A DNA stretch of 57,713 nt from a virus, in the IMG/VR virus record IMGVR_UViG_3300027865_000010, positions 1-57,713 of that record; one strand, written 5' to 3'. The notes under the pieces are model-generated. The model saw only the letters and a list, made by a program, of their open reading frames with translations. It made no database searches and was not told where the DNA came from. Position 1 is the stretch's first letter; each line of letters starts with the position of its first letter. Shown here piece after piece: positions 47,407 to 56,027 of this stretch. Both the position numbers and the translations under genes were made by a program.

Positions 47407-47408
47407 TA

Positions 47409-48962
47409 GTGAAAGACGACTCAATGACGAATCCAGCAGAAGACGCGGCACAGCCGGACGTACAGCCTGGCAAGAACCAGCGTGCCGTAGTTGTAGGACC
47501 AGTCATACTGGACCACTACCACGTCGGCAACATCCGCGGGCTCGACCAAACGGCGCCTGTACCCGTTACGATGATCCAGCGCGAGTTTGTTGGCGCGGGC
47601 GGCGCGGCTAACGCTGCGGATAGCCTAGCCTACCTGGCAATGCCAACAGCCTTTGTTAGCGTTGTCGGCGAGGACGACGCCAGCCGCGTGTACCTCGACA
47701 AGCCGGCTGCGGGCCGGGGTGTTACGCGCTATGTTGCGGTAGAAGCGGCGTATACAACGCCAATCAAGCACCGTGTCTACGCGAATCACCGGTTGGTGGC
47801 GCGCTATGATCATGAGCGCCCGCCTACCAGCGACATGTCGCAACCCATGCTGATGCGTCTGCGTCAGTGTTTTGATGAAGTCACGCCGCTGGTCATCCTG
47901 ATCTCAGACTACAACAAGGGCGTGTGTACGCCGGCTGTGTTAGAGTTCATCATGACGTTTGCACGGGAACACGAGATTCCCGTGGTTGTCGACCCAACGC
48001 CGTCGCATATGGAATACTACGCTGGCGCCTATGCTGTAACGCCAAATGCTTTGGAGCTCATGGCGGCTGCACCAGCGTCTTCAGCGCTCACAACTATGAA
48101 AGCAGTTGCGGCATGGGTGCGCGCTAAGTACAACATCACGCACTTGTTTGTCACGCTCGGAAGCGGTGGCATAATCCGGGCCTCTTCTGACGGTACTACT
48201 ACTGACTGCCCCGCTGTACCCGCACATGAGTTGGATACCTGTGGCGCGGGCGACACTGTTGCAGCGGCCGTAGCGTATGGGGTAGCTGCGGATATGCCGC
48301 CGGAAGTGGTTATGCGGTTTGCAAACATTGCCGGTGCGCTTGCTGTTGAGCAGATCGGCGCGCAGCCAGTCAGTTTGCACGCAATTCATTGCGCGTCCTC
48401 AAGAGCGCATCTACCCGCGAAGCAAGTAGACCCCGTATCAATACCGCTGCTGCGCCGGTCCCTGATTGTTGCTGGCCAGACATTTGGTATCGCTAACGGC
48501 GTTTTTGATGTGCTCCACCCTGGGCATATCTCGATGCTCAGGCAGGCACGTGCGCAGTGCGACTTCCTGTGCGTACTGCTGAATACCGACAAATCTGCCA
48601 CCCGCATCAAGCGGACGCCACTACAGCCCTACAGTATCCGGGCTGCAGCACTGGCTGCGCAGCCTGCTGTGGATGCGGTGCTGCCGTTCGACGGCGATAC
48701 ACCGGTCCCGGAGATCCGGCAACTACGGCCTGATCTTCTCGTCAAAGGCCCAGAGTACGCTGACAAGATCGTACAAGGGCGCGAGGCGGTAGAAGGGTGG
48801 GGAGGCAAGGTGCTGATCACGACGCTCGAACACGATACGTCGACGTCAGCCGTGCTCTATGACCAACCACACAATGTCGACGTCGAAGAAGCTACTCCGT
48901 CACCAGCGTCTGGCGACAGCTCAACGGGAGCTGCCGTCCCTGATGACGGAGCTGGCGTTTGA
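47409..48962 (+). CDS. HldE-like sugar kinase/nucleotidyltransferase
   Basis: About 517 residues (ATG 47424 is an alternative start). N-terminal PfkB kinase: VVVGPVILDHYHVGNIRG, GAGGAANAADSLAYL and signature DTCGAGDTVAAAVAYG. C-terminal nucleotidyltransferase: IANGVFDVLHPGHISML. This is the two-domain layout of HldE/RfaE, which phosphorylates and adenylylates heptose for ADP-heptose. Phage ADP-heptose could serve glycosylation or mimic a signalling metabolite. The final ~35 residues are low-complexity and overlap the next gene. Confidence 0.88.
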   Translation: MKDDSMTNPAEDAAQPDVQPGKNQRAVVVGPVILDHYHVGNIRGLDQTAPVPVTMIQREFVGAGGAANAADSLAYLAMPTAFVSVVGEDDASRVYLDKPAAGRGVTRYVAVEAAYTTPIKHRVYANHRLVARYDHERPPTSDMSQPMLMRLRQCFDEVTPLVILISDYNKGVCTPAVLEFIMTFAREHEIPVVVDPTPSHMEYYAGAYAVTPNALELMAAAPASSALTTMKAVAAWVRAKYNITHLFVTLGSGGIIRASSDGTTTDCPAVPAHELDTCGAGDTVAAAVAYGVAADMPPEVVMRFANIAGALAVEQIGAQPVSLHAIHCASSRAHLPAKQVDPVSIPLLRRSLIVAGQTFGIANGVFDVLHPGHISMLRQARAQCDFLCVLLNTDKSATRIKRTPLQPYSIRAAALAAQPAVDAVLPFDGDTPVPEIRQLRPDLLVKGPEYADKIVQGREAVEGWGGKVLITTLEHDTSTSAVLYDQPHNVDVEEATPSPASGDSSTGAAVPDDGAGV

Positions 48963-49212
48963 GCGGATTCATATCGTTCAGACCGATCCCGCCTCGGAGC
49001 TGCTTCCAGTAAAAGCATTTCGACACTGGCAATTCTATCTCGGTGCTATGCATATTGCGGATTACTGGCCTGCTTCCGGCCGCGGCCAAGTCATCGGAAC
49101 ACCGAAATCTGTCCGTTGTGGCAGTACGGCACAGGCACAGAAACTTGCCGTAGCGGCGAAACGACAACTCACGACGGCAATTGCTGGCGCAATGCGTGCG
49201 CAGCGCTGCTAG
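48859..49212 (+). CDS. Hypothetical protein (117 aa)
   Basis: Overlaps the HldE-like gene by 104 bases from ATG 48859; an ATG near 48943 is an alternative. Core segment RHWQFYLGAMHIADYWPASGRGQ looks like a small folded domain with Arg/Ala-rich end. Not recognised. Confidence 0.6.
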   Translation: MTNHTMSTSKKLLRHQRLATAQRELPSLMTELAFERIHIVQTDPASELLPVKAFRHWQFYLGAMHIADYWPASGRGQVIGTPKSVRCGSTAQAQKLAVAAKRQLTTAIAGAMRAQRC

Positions 49213-49245
49213 TCTAGGCTATCACCCAACACGGAAGGATTGATA

Positions 49246-49605
49246 ATGGGCGCACACCATTTTGCCCAGATGCATGCAGATGCGCTGGAGCTTGACCAGC
49301 AGGCGATGCCCATTGCAATGACTTTGCATGGGGCAGAAAATGCTGCAGCGCAGTCAGCGCTTGGCGGCGGTTTCTGGGACAAGCTCCCCAGCGACGCTGT
49401 GATGGAGAAAGCACGACGGCTCATTGACATGCGTGACTCGTTTTCAGAGGGGCTAAAGGTTATGCTGTTAGACAGACGCATAACCGTCTTGGCGTACGTG
49501 CCAGGCCAGATCGCACCGCGTAAGATCACGGATCCCAACGTCATCGATTTCGATGATCCGAAGCTCTCGCTGGCAGCATTTACGCGCATGCTTGAGACCT
49601 TCTAA
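49246..49605 (+). CDS. Hypothetical protein (119 aa)
   Basis: ATG 49246 after GGAAGGATTGATA. Helical His/Met/Ala-rich start (GAHHFAQMHADALELDQQ), then a mixed region. Directly upstream of the SbcD-like gene and its palindrome. No family recognised. Confidence 0.68.
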   Translation: MGAHHFAQMHADALELDQQAMPIAMTLHGAENAAAQSALGGGFWDKLPSDAVMEKARRLIDMRDSFSEGLKVMLLDRRITVLAYVPGQIAPRKITDPNVIDFDDPKLSLAAFTRMLETF

Positions 49606-49607
49606 TC

Positions 49608-49623
49608 TTGTTCATGGGAACAA
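49608..49623. promoter_or_regulatory. Palindrome TTGTTCATGGGAACAA (site 6 of 6)
   Basis: Begins three bases after the stop of the previous gene and ends four bases before the SbcD-like ATG. As at 32410, no separate ribosome site is visible apart from GGGAA in the right arm. Confidence 0.6.
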
Positions 49624-49627
49624 AATC

Positions 49628-50797
49628 ATGCCAGAACCGCTAGCCCTCATCAGTGCCGATTGGCACGTACGCAAACTCGATCGTGTGTGGTACCGCCGCG
49701 ATGCCCTGTGGGGTGACACTGAATGGGGTATCCAGCAGGTCCTAGCCCTCGCTGAGGAGCACGATCTGCGCGATATACTGCTGCTCGGCGACCTGTTCGA
49801 GCAGAAGCTGCAGCAGTCTGATGCCCTATTGACGATGCGGCAAGCCCTGGACACGTGCCAGCGGCAAGAGCGTGCTGTGCATTTCATACAGGGTCAACAC
49901 GAGCGAGCAGTGCCTACGCTGTTATCGGCACTGCACAGCTGGCCGACGCATATGCACGGCGATTTCCTCCGTTTGGCCCCTGACATTGTGATCTACTTTC
50001 TGGACTACCAGATACCGGCGCTTGTGCGTGAGGCGCTTGAGGGTGTCCCGGCAGAAGCCAATGTGCTGGCCACGCACCAAGTCTGGAAGGACTTTCTGGG
50101 GCATGACCGCGGGGACGCGTGGTTTGCAGACGTACCCGACAGCGTCGAGATGATCATCACCGGTGATTTTCACAAGACGCTTGTGAAGAAAGAGGGCCGA
50201 CAGATGATCGTGTCCCCGGGACCGCTCTGCATGCAGAATATCGGCGAGCCGCCGGACAAGTACGCACTCATCCTGAACGACGATCTGTCGATCACACGGT
50301 TGGCGCTCCGTAGCCGTGGTTACTACCAGGCACGGTTGCACTCCCAAGAGGAACTAGACGCATTCATTGCGGGCTGGCTGGATCATCCTGCGCGTAGACC
50401 GCAGCAAGGTGTGCCCGCTAACATAGCCACCAACCTGCTGCGCGTGTGGTACCTTGCTGACTTACCAGAGGCCAAAAAGCGCCTCGAGACCACAGTGGGC
50501 CAGGCTGCTCACCTGTTCCTGTCTCCAATCCCTGTAGCGACAACGCAGCAGGCTGCCGACACAACACGGCGACAGCACGCCGTATTGCGTGCTGGCCTTA
50601 CAGGATGTATTACTGAGTTCTATGCCGATGACGTACAAGTACGCGACGATGCGGTACGCCTGGCAAACACTCGTGACATTCAAACAGAGATTACTGACAT
50701 CTTCAAGGAACACATGAATGGGCCTGACCCAGACCGAAAAGGACCACTTCAAGACGCGACTTCTGAAGCACTCGCATGCGATACGCGACCGGCTTAA
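49628..50797 (+). CDS. SbcD/Mre11-like nuclease (phage gp47 type)
   Basis: 389 residues. Metallophosphoesterase motifs: SADWHV, LLGDLFEQ, QGQHER (where GNHD/E is usual; Asn is replaced by Gln), ATHQVW and TGDFHKT. With the SbcC-like protein encoded at 52151, this would form the nuclease complex that processes DNA ends for recombination-dependent replication. The Asn to Gln change at a catalytic position is odd. The C-terminus overlaps the next gene by 80 bases. Confidence 0.85.
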   Translation: MPEPLALISADWHVRKLDRVWYRRDALWGDTEWGIQQVLALAEEHDLRDILLLGDLFEQKLQQSDALLTMRQALDTCQRQERAVHFIQGQHERAVPTLLSALHSWPTHMHGDFLRLAPDIVIYFLDYQIPALVREALEGVPAEANVLATHQVWKDFLGHDRGDAWFADVPDSVEMIITGDFHKTLVKKEGRQMIVSPGPLCMQNIGEPPDKYALILNDDLSITRLALRSRGYYQARLHSQEELDAFIAGWLDHPARRPQQGVPANIATNLLRVWYLADLPEAKKRLETTVGQAAHLFLSPIPVATTQQAADTTRRQHAVLRAGLTGCITEFYADDVQVRDDAVRLANTRDIQTEITDIFKEHMNGPDPDRKGPLQDATSEALACDTRPA

Positions 50798-51308
50798 CGG
50801 CGCGAACCCCACATGGAAGCGCGATATCGTAGCGAAGGCACAGAAGCAAGCAGAGAACCGGCTTGACCTTGCCGAGCTGATGGGCAAACTAGAGCAAGCA
50901 CGCACCGACGTTGCGTTTGCGAACGCTAAGGTTGACAGTATTGAAGGAAAACTACTGGAGCGCGCAACTGGACGTAAAGCCCCTGATGTCGATACCCGTG
51001 ATGAGCCGCTACCGTATCATGCGCGCAACTCTACCGATTTCCCAAATTACCCTGGCGGCGCACGTACTGTCCTGCGTGCGCAGTGTAAGCATGAGGAGAT
51101 GCTGCTTACGCGTGAGCATGCAATCGGCAAACAGCTGCATGACCTCCAGGTGAAAACAGACAAGTTTGTAGATCAGATTGCGCTGTGCCCTACGCACATC
51201 AAGCTGGAAACACTCTGGACTGAGATCACCAATAGCCTTGAGCTCCTTGAGGCTGCACCTACCGCACGTAAGCCGCGCGGCGTACGTACCAACCGCGCCA
51301 AGCGCTAG
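50718..51308 (+). CDS. Helical protein between sbcD- and sbcC-like genes
   Basis: 196 residues, coiled-coil-like with basic C-terminus (RKPRGVRTNRAKR). ATG 50718 has AAGGA upstream. A possible partner in recombination or a DNA-binding factor, from position only. No family recognised. Confidence 0.7.
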   Translation: MGLTQTEKDHFKTRLLKHSHAIRDRLNGANPTWKRDIVAKAQKQAENRLDLAELMGKLEQARTDVAFANAKVDSIEGKLLERATGRKAPDVDTRDEPLPYHARNSTDFPNYPGGARTVLRAQCKHEEMLLTREHAIGKQLHDLQVKTDKFVDQIALCPTHIKLETLWTEITNSLELLEAAPTARKPRGVRTNRAKR

Positions 51309-51338
51309 CGTATACAGCCACAAACCGCGGAGGCCATT

Positions 51339-51566
51339 ATGGCCAAGCATCGCTTTACGTGGCGTTCTGCTGCCGCGCCAAGCACAGGCCTTTTGCTGTG
51401 TAAGGGCAACAAAGTACTAATGACGCTCGAGCGTACAGGCTCGGGTTCCTGGTACTACTATGGCATGGGTATGAATTCGTCTTGGGCGAATACCACGTTC
51501 GATGATCTGGAGAAGGCCAAGAAGGCCGTAGAAAGGGAAGCAGCCGCAAGGCTGGGCAAATCATGA
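51339..51566 (+). CDS. Small hypothetical protein (75 aa)
   Basis: Compact beta-hairpin-like start (RFTWRSAAAPSTGLLLC), SGSWYYYGMGMNSSW, then a helix. ATG after GGAGGCCATT. Overlaps the next gene by four bases. Confidence 0.68.
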   Translation: MAKHRFTWRSAAAPSTGLLLCKGNKVLMTLERTGSGSWYYYGMGMNSSWANTTFDDLEKAKKAVEREAAARLGKS

Positions 51567-51910
51567 GCAAGGCAATCAACCTCGCACACACGAAGTGTCT
51601 ACGCCTAGCGAAGGCGCTTGTCCACGAGTCGCGCGAGCTTAGCAAGCTGCTGGCTGAAGCGTATGATGTCGTAGCACGTGGCGACATCCATGACGACCTA
51701 CCAGACGACCCAGATCCAAATGACGCGTGGGAGCGCTGGATCACAGAAAGCACCGCACTCAGTGTGCTGGAGGGCTGGACGCTGCTAGACTACGAAGCAA
51801 TCAGCGACGTACGTGCTGCCAGTGTCCTTCCCGGCGATAACTGCACGCTGACGCAGACATGGGATCTGCTGGGCTACCTCGAGACCGAGGCCGCGGACGA
51901 TGACGAATAA
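51563..51910 (+). CDS. Small helical protein (115 aa)
   Basis: Helical with an acidic central stretch (DIHDDLPDDPDPND) and acidic end. Coupled to both neighbours by overlaps. No family recognised. Confidence 0.68.
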   Translation: MSKAINLAHTKCLRLAKALVHESRELSKLLAEAYDVVARGDIHDDLPDDPDPNDAWERWITESTALSVLEGWTLLDYEAISDVRAASVLPGDNCTLTQTWDLLGYLETEAADDDE

Positions 51911-52154
51911 CACACTTGGGTGGATCGTTGTCTGGCGCGATAGGCCGCTGGTATGGACACTACGACGTAGTCGTAGCGACGCCATTACGACATTCCTGCT
52001 TAGTGGCTGGGCCATCAGGTGCCCAAAGCCGGACCTTCAATTTGCGCGACTGCGCCCTGGCTCGCGCGGACGCATCTCCAGGGCTGACTGGCGACGCCAT
52101 CGACGCGCCGGTAATTTAGCAACACGACGCGTGTACTACGAGGACACGAAATGA
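51900..52154 (+). CDS. Small basic protein (84 aa)
   Basis: Trp-rich start (NTLGWIVVWRDRPLVWTLRR), Arg-rich middle. Overlaps the previous gene by 11 bases and the SbcC-like gene by four. Unknown function; possibly part of the recombination operon. Confidence 0.6.
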   Translation: MTNNTLGWIVVWRDRPLVWTLRRSRSDAITTFLLSGWAIRCPKPDLQFARLRPGSRGRISRADWRRHRRAGNLATRRVYYEDTK

Positions 52155-54292
52155 TCATCGGCGATGTCCGACTGACGAACTTTTGCCAGCACCGTGACTT
52201 GTATGTCACGCTGGAACCAGGCCTCAACCTCATCGTGGGGCCGAACGGCAGCGGAAAGACAAATTTCCTGCGCGCCCTGCAGCTGTTGCTTACCGGCGAC
52301 GCCGGCGGCGATCGCAACAAGGCTGACGATATTACCCAGGGCATTGCTGACGATGCACCGTCGTTCGTGGAGACAAACCTATCGCACGGCGGTTCGATCA
52401 TCTACGTACGGCGGGCCGTGGGCAAGTACAACAGCTCCAATTTCTTATGCATCGGCGACACCGAGATATCATCCATCAATGAGATGAATGCGGAGCTGTG
52501 GCGGCGCCTGGGCGCGACTAAGCGCCAGATCCAAGACTATGTCTTCGTTCGCCAGCGCAAGATCGACGAGATGTTCGACCAGCGCCCTGCTGATCGTGCT
52601 GCAGCACTCGCTGCGCTGTTTGGTATCGACCAGGCGGAGAAGGTCTGGCGCCAAATGGGCGAGTTCCTCAGCAACATCGAGGTGCCTACCACGACGTTGG
52701 ATGCGGATGAACTGCGTCAACAACTGGCGCAGCACGCAGAGACAGGCGCCCGCCTCAGTGGCGAGCTCTTGGCCTACCGCGACGTTGTTGACGCTAGCGA
52801 ATACATGGATCAGCAGCTTGCCATTATCAGGGGCTACGACGAACGCACAGCGGCGAATGCGACGGTCTTGCAAGCAGCAGGAGCCGAAAGCAGCAAAAGG
52901 CATGATGTGCTTGCGCAAAGAGCAGCTGCTCGTCGGTTTACGGCCGACATCGGCGACATCGCGTTGGCGATAACTGCTATGGCTGACGATGTACGTAATG
53001 CCGAAGGAAAGCTGCAGCAGTGGCGCACATACGATGCAACAAAGGCTACGCGTGAGCAGTTTGCGCAGGACCAACAGGCCTACACCGAACGATGGGCCAA
53101 CGGCGTCGATGTACCGCAGGAGCCCTGCGCGGCGCTCTCGGATGCCGAGCGGGAGCAATTGGACTGGCTTACGGAAGCGCATACGCGCGTGGTCGTGGCC
53201 CTCAGTGCGCTGTCGCAGTCACTCGATAACTGCCCCACGTGCGGACAGCGCATGCCAGATTTTGCAGAGGCAGAAGCACGACGTACAACGCTGCTGAGCG
53301 AGCAAGCTACTATCGTGCAAGAACGCGACCCGTTGTGCACACGGGACGACGCACGTAAGCAATATGCGGTGGATATGGTGGTATACCGCCAAGAGCAGCA
53401 TACATGGGAGACAGAGCAAGCACAGCTCGAGCAACGTAGCAACGCATTGGCTGAGCTGGTACTTCCAGACACTGATCGTGTAGTGTTGCGCAACTGCCTT
53501 GACGAACGTGACAGTTTTGCCACAGCACTTACTGAGCTGCAAACACAATCAAGTACGCATGCTACACAGCTAGCCGAGGCAGAGGGCGAACTGACACAGT
53601 TGGCAGCGCGTACGGAAGAGGCGCGTGCAGTGCTTGTTACGAGCCCACCGTATACGAAGGCAAACGCGGAGGCAGCACAACGTGCGCGCGATACGGTACG
53701 CCGGCGCTATGCCGCCATGCTTGCGCTGCAAAAGCAACACGCTGTTGCTGAGGCGAACGTAACAACTGTGCAGGCGCAACTGGACGACATCCAGCGCATT
53801 ACGCAGCAAGGTGAGCGGACACGGGAAACAGTGGCACACCTGGAAAACATACGACAGGTATTCCATCGTAATGAGTCACCACGTATGGTGTCCTACACCT
53901 ACATCGAGACAATGCTCGACGAGGTGAACAGCGTACTGGAGACGTTCGAGGCACCGTTCCGTGTGGAGATGGATGAGAGTCTAGGCTTCATCGCGCGCTT
54001 CTTGGACGGTGTTAGGGTGCAGCCAGACAAGCGCCTATCTGTGGGCGAACGCATTGTGCTGGCTATGGCCTTCCGGGTCACCGTGAACTCAACTTTTGCT
54101 GGGCAGGTCGGCGTCCTTGTGCTGGACGAACCTACGGCAGGCCTGGATGAGCACAATCTGGGCTGCCTTCCAACAGCCATCGCCCGCCTTCGTGAATTAT
54201 CAGCGGAGCGCGGCTTGCAGGTGCTATTCGTAACACATGAACCAAGGATCCAACACTTGTTTGACCATACGATCACGTTGCCGACGATATGA
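52151..54292 (+). CDS. SbcC/Rad50-like ATPase (phage gp46 type)
   Basis: 713 residues. Walker A GPNGSGKT (30-37), Q-loop region, two long coiled coils around a zinc hook CPTC (361-364), ABC signature LSVGE (629-633) and Walker B VLVLDEPT with Asp659-Glu660. Partner of the SbcD-like nuclease in end processing. Shorter than bacterial SbcC (about 1000), as usual for phages. Its stop overlaps the next ATG. Confidence 0.94.
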   Translation: MIIGDVRLTNFCQHRDLYVTLEPGLNLIVGPNGSGKTNFLRALQLLLTGDAGGDRNKADDITQGIADDAPSFVETNLSHGGSIIYVRRAVGKYNSSNFLCIGDTEISSINEMNAELWRRLGATKRQIQDYVFVRQRKIDEMFDQRPADRAAALAALFGIDQAEKVWRQMGEFLSNIEVPTTTLDADELRQQLAQHAETGARLSGELLAYRDVVDASEYMDQQLAIIRGYDERTAANATVLQAAGAESSKRHDVLAQRAAARRFTADIGDIALAITAMADDVRNAEGKLQQWRTYDATKATREQFAQDQQAYTERWANGVDVPQEPCAALSDAEREQLDWLTEAHTRVVVALSALSQSLDNCPTCGQRMPDFAEAEARRTTLLSEQATIVQERDPLCTRDDARKQYAVDMVVYRQEQHTWETEQAQLEQRSNALAELVLPDTDRVVLRNCLDERDSFATALTELQTQSSTHATQLAEAEGELTQLAARTEEARAVLVTSPPYTKANAEAAQRARDTVRRRYAAMLALQKQHAVAEANVTTVQAQLDDIQRITQQGERTRETVAHLENIRQVFHRNESPRMVSYTYIETMLDEVNSVLETFEAPFRVEMDESLGFIARFLDGVRVQPDKRLSVGERIVLAMAFRVTVNSTFAGQVGVLVLDEPTAGLDEHNLGCLPTAIARLRELSAERGLQVLFVTHEPRIQHLFDHTITLPTI

Positions 54293-55353
54293 CAACAACG
54301 GACACGCTAGCCCTACGCATGCACGTTGCCAACGACCACGTATGGTACGTGGACCACGATGGCTATGCGCAGCCCACCAAGATGGCGATACACGACTTCT
54401 TTGAGGGGCCTATTTTCTGCGCAGCAACGTGTGTACATGTTGTGGGTACCCACAGCAATGCCAGGTTGATCACGAAGCTATACGAGCTGAAACGTGATGG
54501 CCAGTTGCAAAGCGTCAAGGTTGTTACGCCACTCGTCTGTAAGACGGTAAAAGAGCGGCAGCGCCCGGAGGCGTTACTGCTCTACATGCCAATATGCCAC
54601 TTGGCGCCAAGCCAGGGTGGCCTCCACGAGGTCGTAGCTGCGGATTACCACGCATATGCGCTGGCCGCAGAGGTACAACAATGCCGACACGCCCGGCCCG
54701 ACAGCAAGCTCAGCCCGCGTGCACAGCAACTATTGCGTGCGCATCCGGTGTGGCACCATCTATCGTTCATCAAGGGAATCAACCCGACGATGGTGGCGGG
54801 GCTACTCGCACAGATCCTGGATCCGCGCTGGTACATCGATGGCTGCGCACCGGATCGCTCGTGTAAGCTGGAAGCGGCAATGGGGCTGAACCCAAAGACG
54901 CAGGCAGGCGTTACCGTGGCGAACTTTCCGCAATGGCGCCACCACCGCCGCTGCAAGCTGGTGCTACATAGCTGGAAGGACCTCAAACAGCAGAGCGCAG
55001 TACGCAAACTGTTTGAGATCACTACACCGATACCGGTGGAAGGCAGCGACCGTACCGGCGTAGCGCCGTGCGATTTTGCGTGGCGTATATGGGGTATGCG
55101 TATGGGTTACGGGCTAGCGGAGCCGCATGTGCGGCCAGATCCCGTCATTGCAGACCTGCGCGCGTCGCAACGCTTCATCAGGTTCCTACGTTATACGTGG
55201 CTAGGCGAGCTATATGCGGCGTCGCAGGCAACACCAGAGCAGCAAGCGCCGCTCTTCCGTCCTGCCGACTTCTTCAAGCACCCGTCCGAAATCGCCGCGT
55301 ACGAACTACATCAACTCATGCGAAAGCAGACAGATGACACCAGAGGAGATTAA
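54289..55353 (+). CDS. Hypothetical replication-region protein (354 aa)
   Basis: Follows the SbcC-like gene with an ATGA overlap. Middle segment WHHLSFIKGINPTMVAGLLAQI is helix-hairpin-helix-like, seen in DNA-binding and transposase-like proteins; basic patches surround it. Cys/His residues are scattered. No catalytic motif recognised. Position suggests recombination or replication. Confidence 0.7.
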   Translation: MTTTDTLALRMHVANDHVWYVDHDGYAQPTKMAIHDFFEGPIFCAATCVHVVGTHSNARLITKLYELKRDGQLQSVKVVTPLVCKTVKERQRPEALLLYMPICHLAPSQGGLHEVVAADYHAYALAAEVQQCRHARPDSKLSPRAQQLLRAHPVWHHLSFIKGINPTMVAGLLAQILDPRWYIDGCAPDRSCKLEAAMGLNPKTQAGVTVANFPQWRHHRRCKLVLHSWKDLKQQSAVRKLFEITTPIPVEGSDRTGVAPCDFAWRIWGMRMGYGLAEPHVRPDPVIADLRASQRFIRFLRYTWLGELYAASQATPEQQAPLFRPADFFKHPSEIAAYELHQLMRKQTDDTRGD

Positions 55354-55726
55354 GTCAGCCGTTCGGGATACTATCGCAGCACAGATACTCGAAGGCCTTG
55401 ACACCGAGACGCGAGACGCATTGCTACAAGAGGCGATCGTAAAGACGATCGGTAGCTGGGAAATCAGGTCAGAGATCCGTGACGTCATCGCCGAGAAGGC
55501 GCGTGAACGGGCTGCAGAGATCATGGCCACCGACGCGTACGCGAAAAAGTTGGCACGGGCGGTTAAGCAGGGCTGCGAGGACTGCTTGAAGACACTGCGC
55601 GCGTCGACGTGCGAAGCGGTATCTGAGTTGTTCGTTGGTCCGGACTACTCTGGCCATGAGCACCATCGCTCGATGATCGGCAAGCATATGCAACGCAAGT
55701 TGAATGCTGCAGCTAAGGAGGCATGA
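55334..55726 (+). CDS. Small helical protein (130 aa)
   Basis: ATG 55334 lies within the previous gene's end. Helical throughout (RDTIAAQILEGLDTETRDALLQE), one CEDC pair. No family recognised. Confidence 0.68.
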   Translation: MTPEEIKSAVRDTIAAQILEGLDTETRDALLQEAIVKTIGSWEIRSEIRDVIAEKARERAAEIMATDAYAKKLARAVKQGCEDCLKTLRASTCEAVSELFVGPDYSGHEHHRSMIGKHMQRKLNAAAKEA

Positions 55727-55729
55727 GCC

Positions 55730-55804
55730 ATGCCTGTGATGAGTGACCCACAAGACCTAGTGGGTAGCGGGTCGTCTGCATACAAAATGTGGGTCCACCT
55801 GTGA
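55730..55804 (+). CDS. Possible tiny protein (24 aa)
   Basis: ATG 55730 is eight bases after AAGGAGG, an excellent ribosome site. Sequence MPVMSDPQDLVGSGSS... ends at TGA 55802. Could be a leader peptide. Confidence 0.4.
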   Translation: MPVMSDPQDLVGSGSSAYKMWVHL

Positions 55805-55820
55805 CCTGCGTGGCGAGCCA

Positions 55821-55849
55821 TTGACAGGATGATTTGGGCGTACTAGGAT
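55821..55849 (+). promoter_or_regulatory. Near-consensus sigma-70 promoter
   Basis: -35 TTGACA (55821-55826), exactly 17 bases, -10 TAGGAT (55844-55849). Start expected near 55856. Confidence 0.75.
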
Positions 55850-55855
55850 TGCATG

Positions 55856-55928
55856 TTCCCCATGCGATAAGCCACACGGTACATACGAAAGAAAGAGATA
55901 GCCCGCCTGTCGGGGCGGGCTAAGTTTT
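55856..55928 (+). ncRNA. Candidate small RNA (~75 nt)
   Basis: Lies between the promoter at 55821 and an intrinsic terminator at 55899; no convincing frame. Either a true small RNA or the untranslated start of a transcript that is attenuated before the helicase gene. Confidence 0.5.
55899..55928 (+). terminator. Intrinsic terminator
   Basis: Nine-base-pair stem TAGCCCGCC / GGCGGGCTA, loop TGTCGG, then AGTTTT. Confidence 0.85.
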
Positions 55929-55959
55929 GCGACCTTGTAGACAAGCGGCCGGTAGCAAA

Positions 55960-55973
55960 GTGCTATCATGATA
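55960..55973 (+). promoter_or_regulatory. Helicase promoter -10 within operator sequence GTGCTATCATGATA
   Basis: TGC-TATCAT (extended -10; TATCAT 55964-55969). The 14 bases are identical to those of the palindrome at 39982-40001, so the same regulator may bind both. The downstream helicase ATG is at 56028. Confidence 0.6.
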
Positions 55974-56027
55974 CCGCTATCTGCGCAGCCGGTCAACCCT
56001 CCAATGGGTGGACGATGCAAGGACTTC

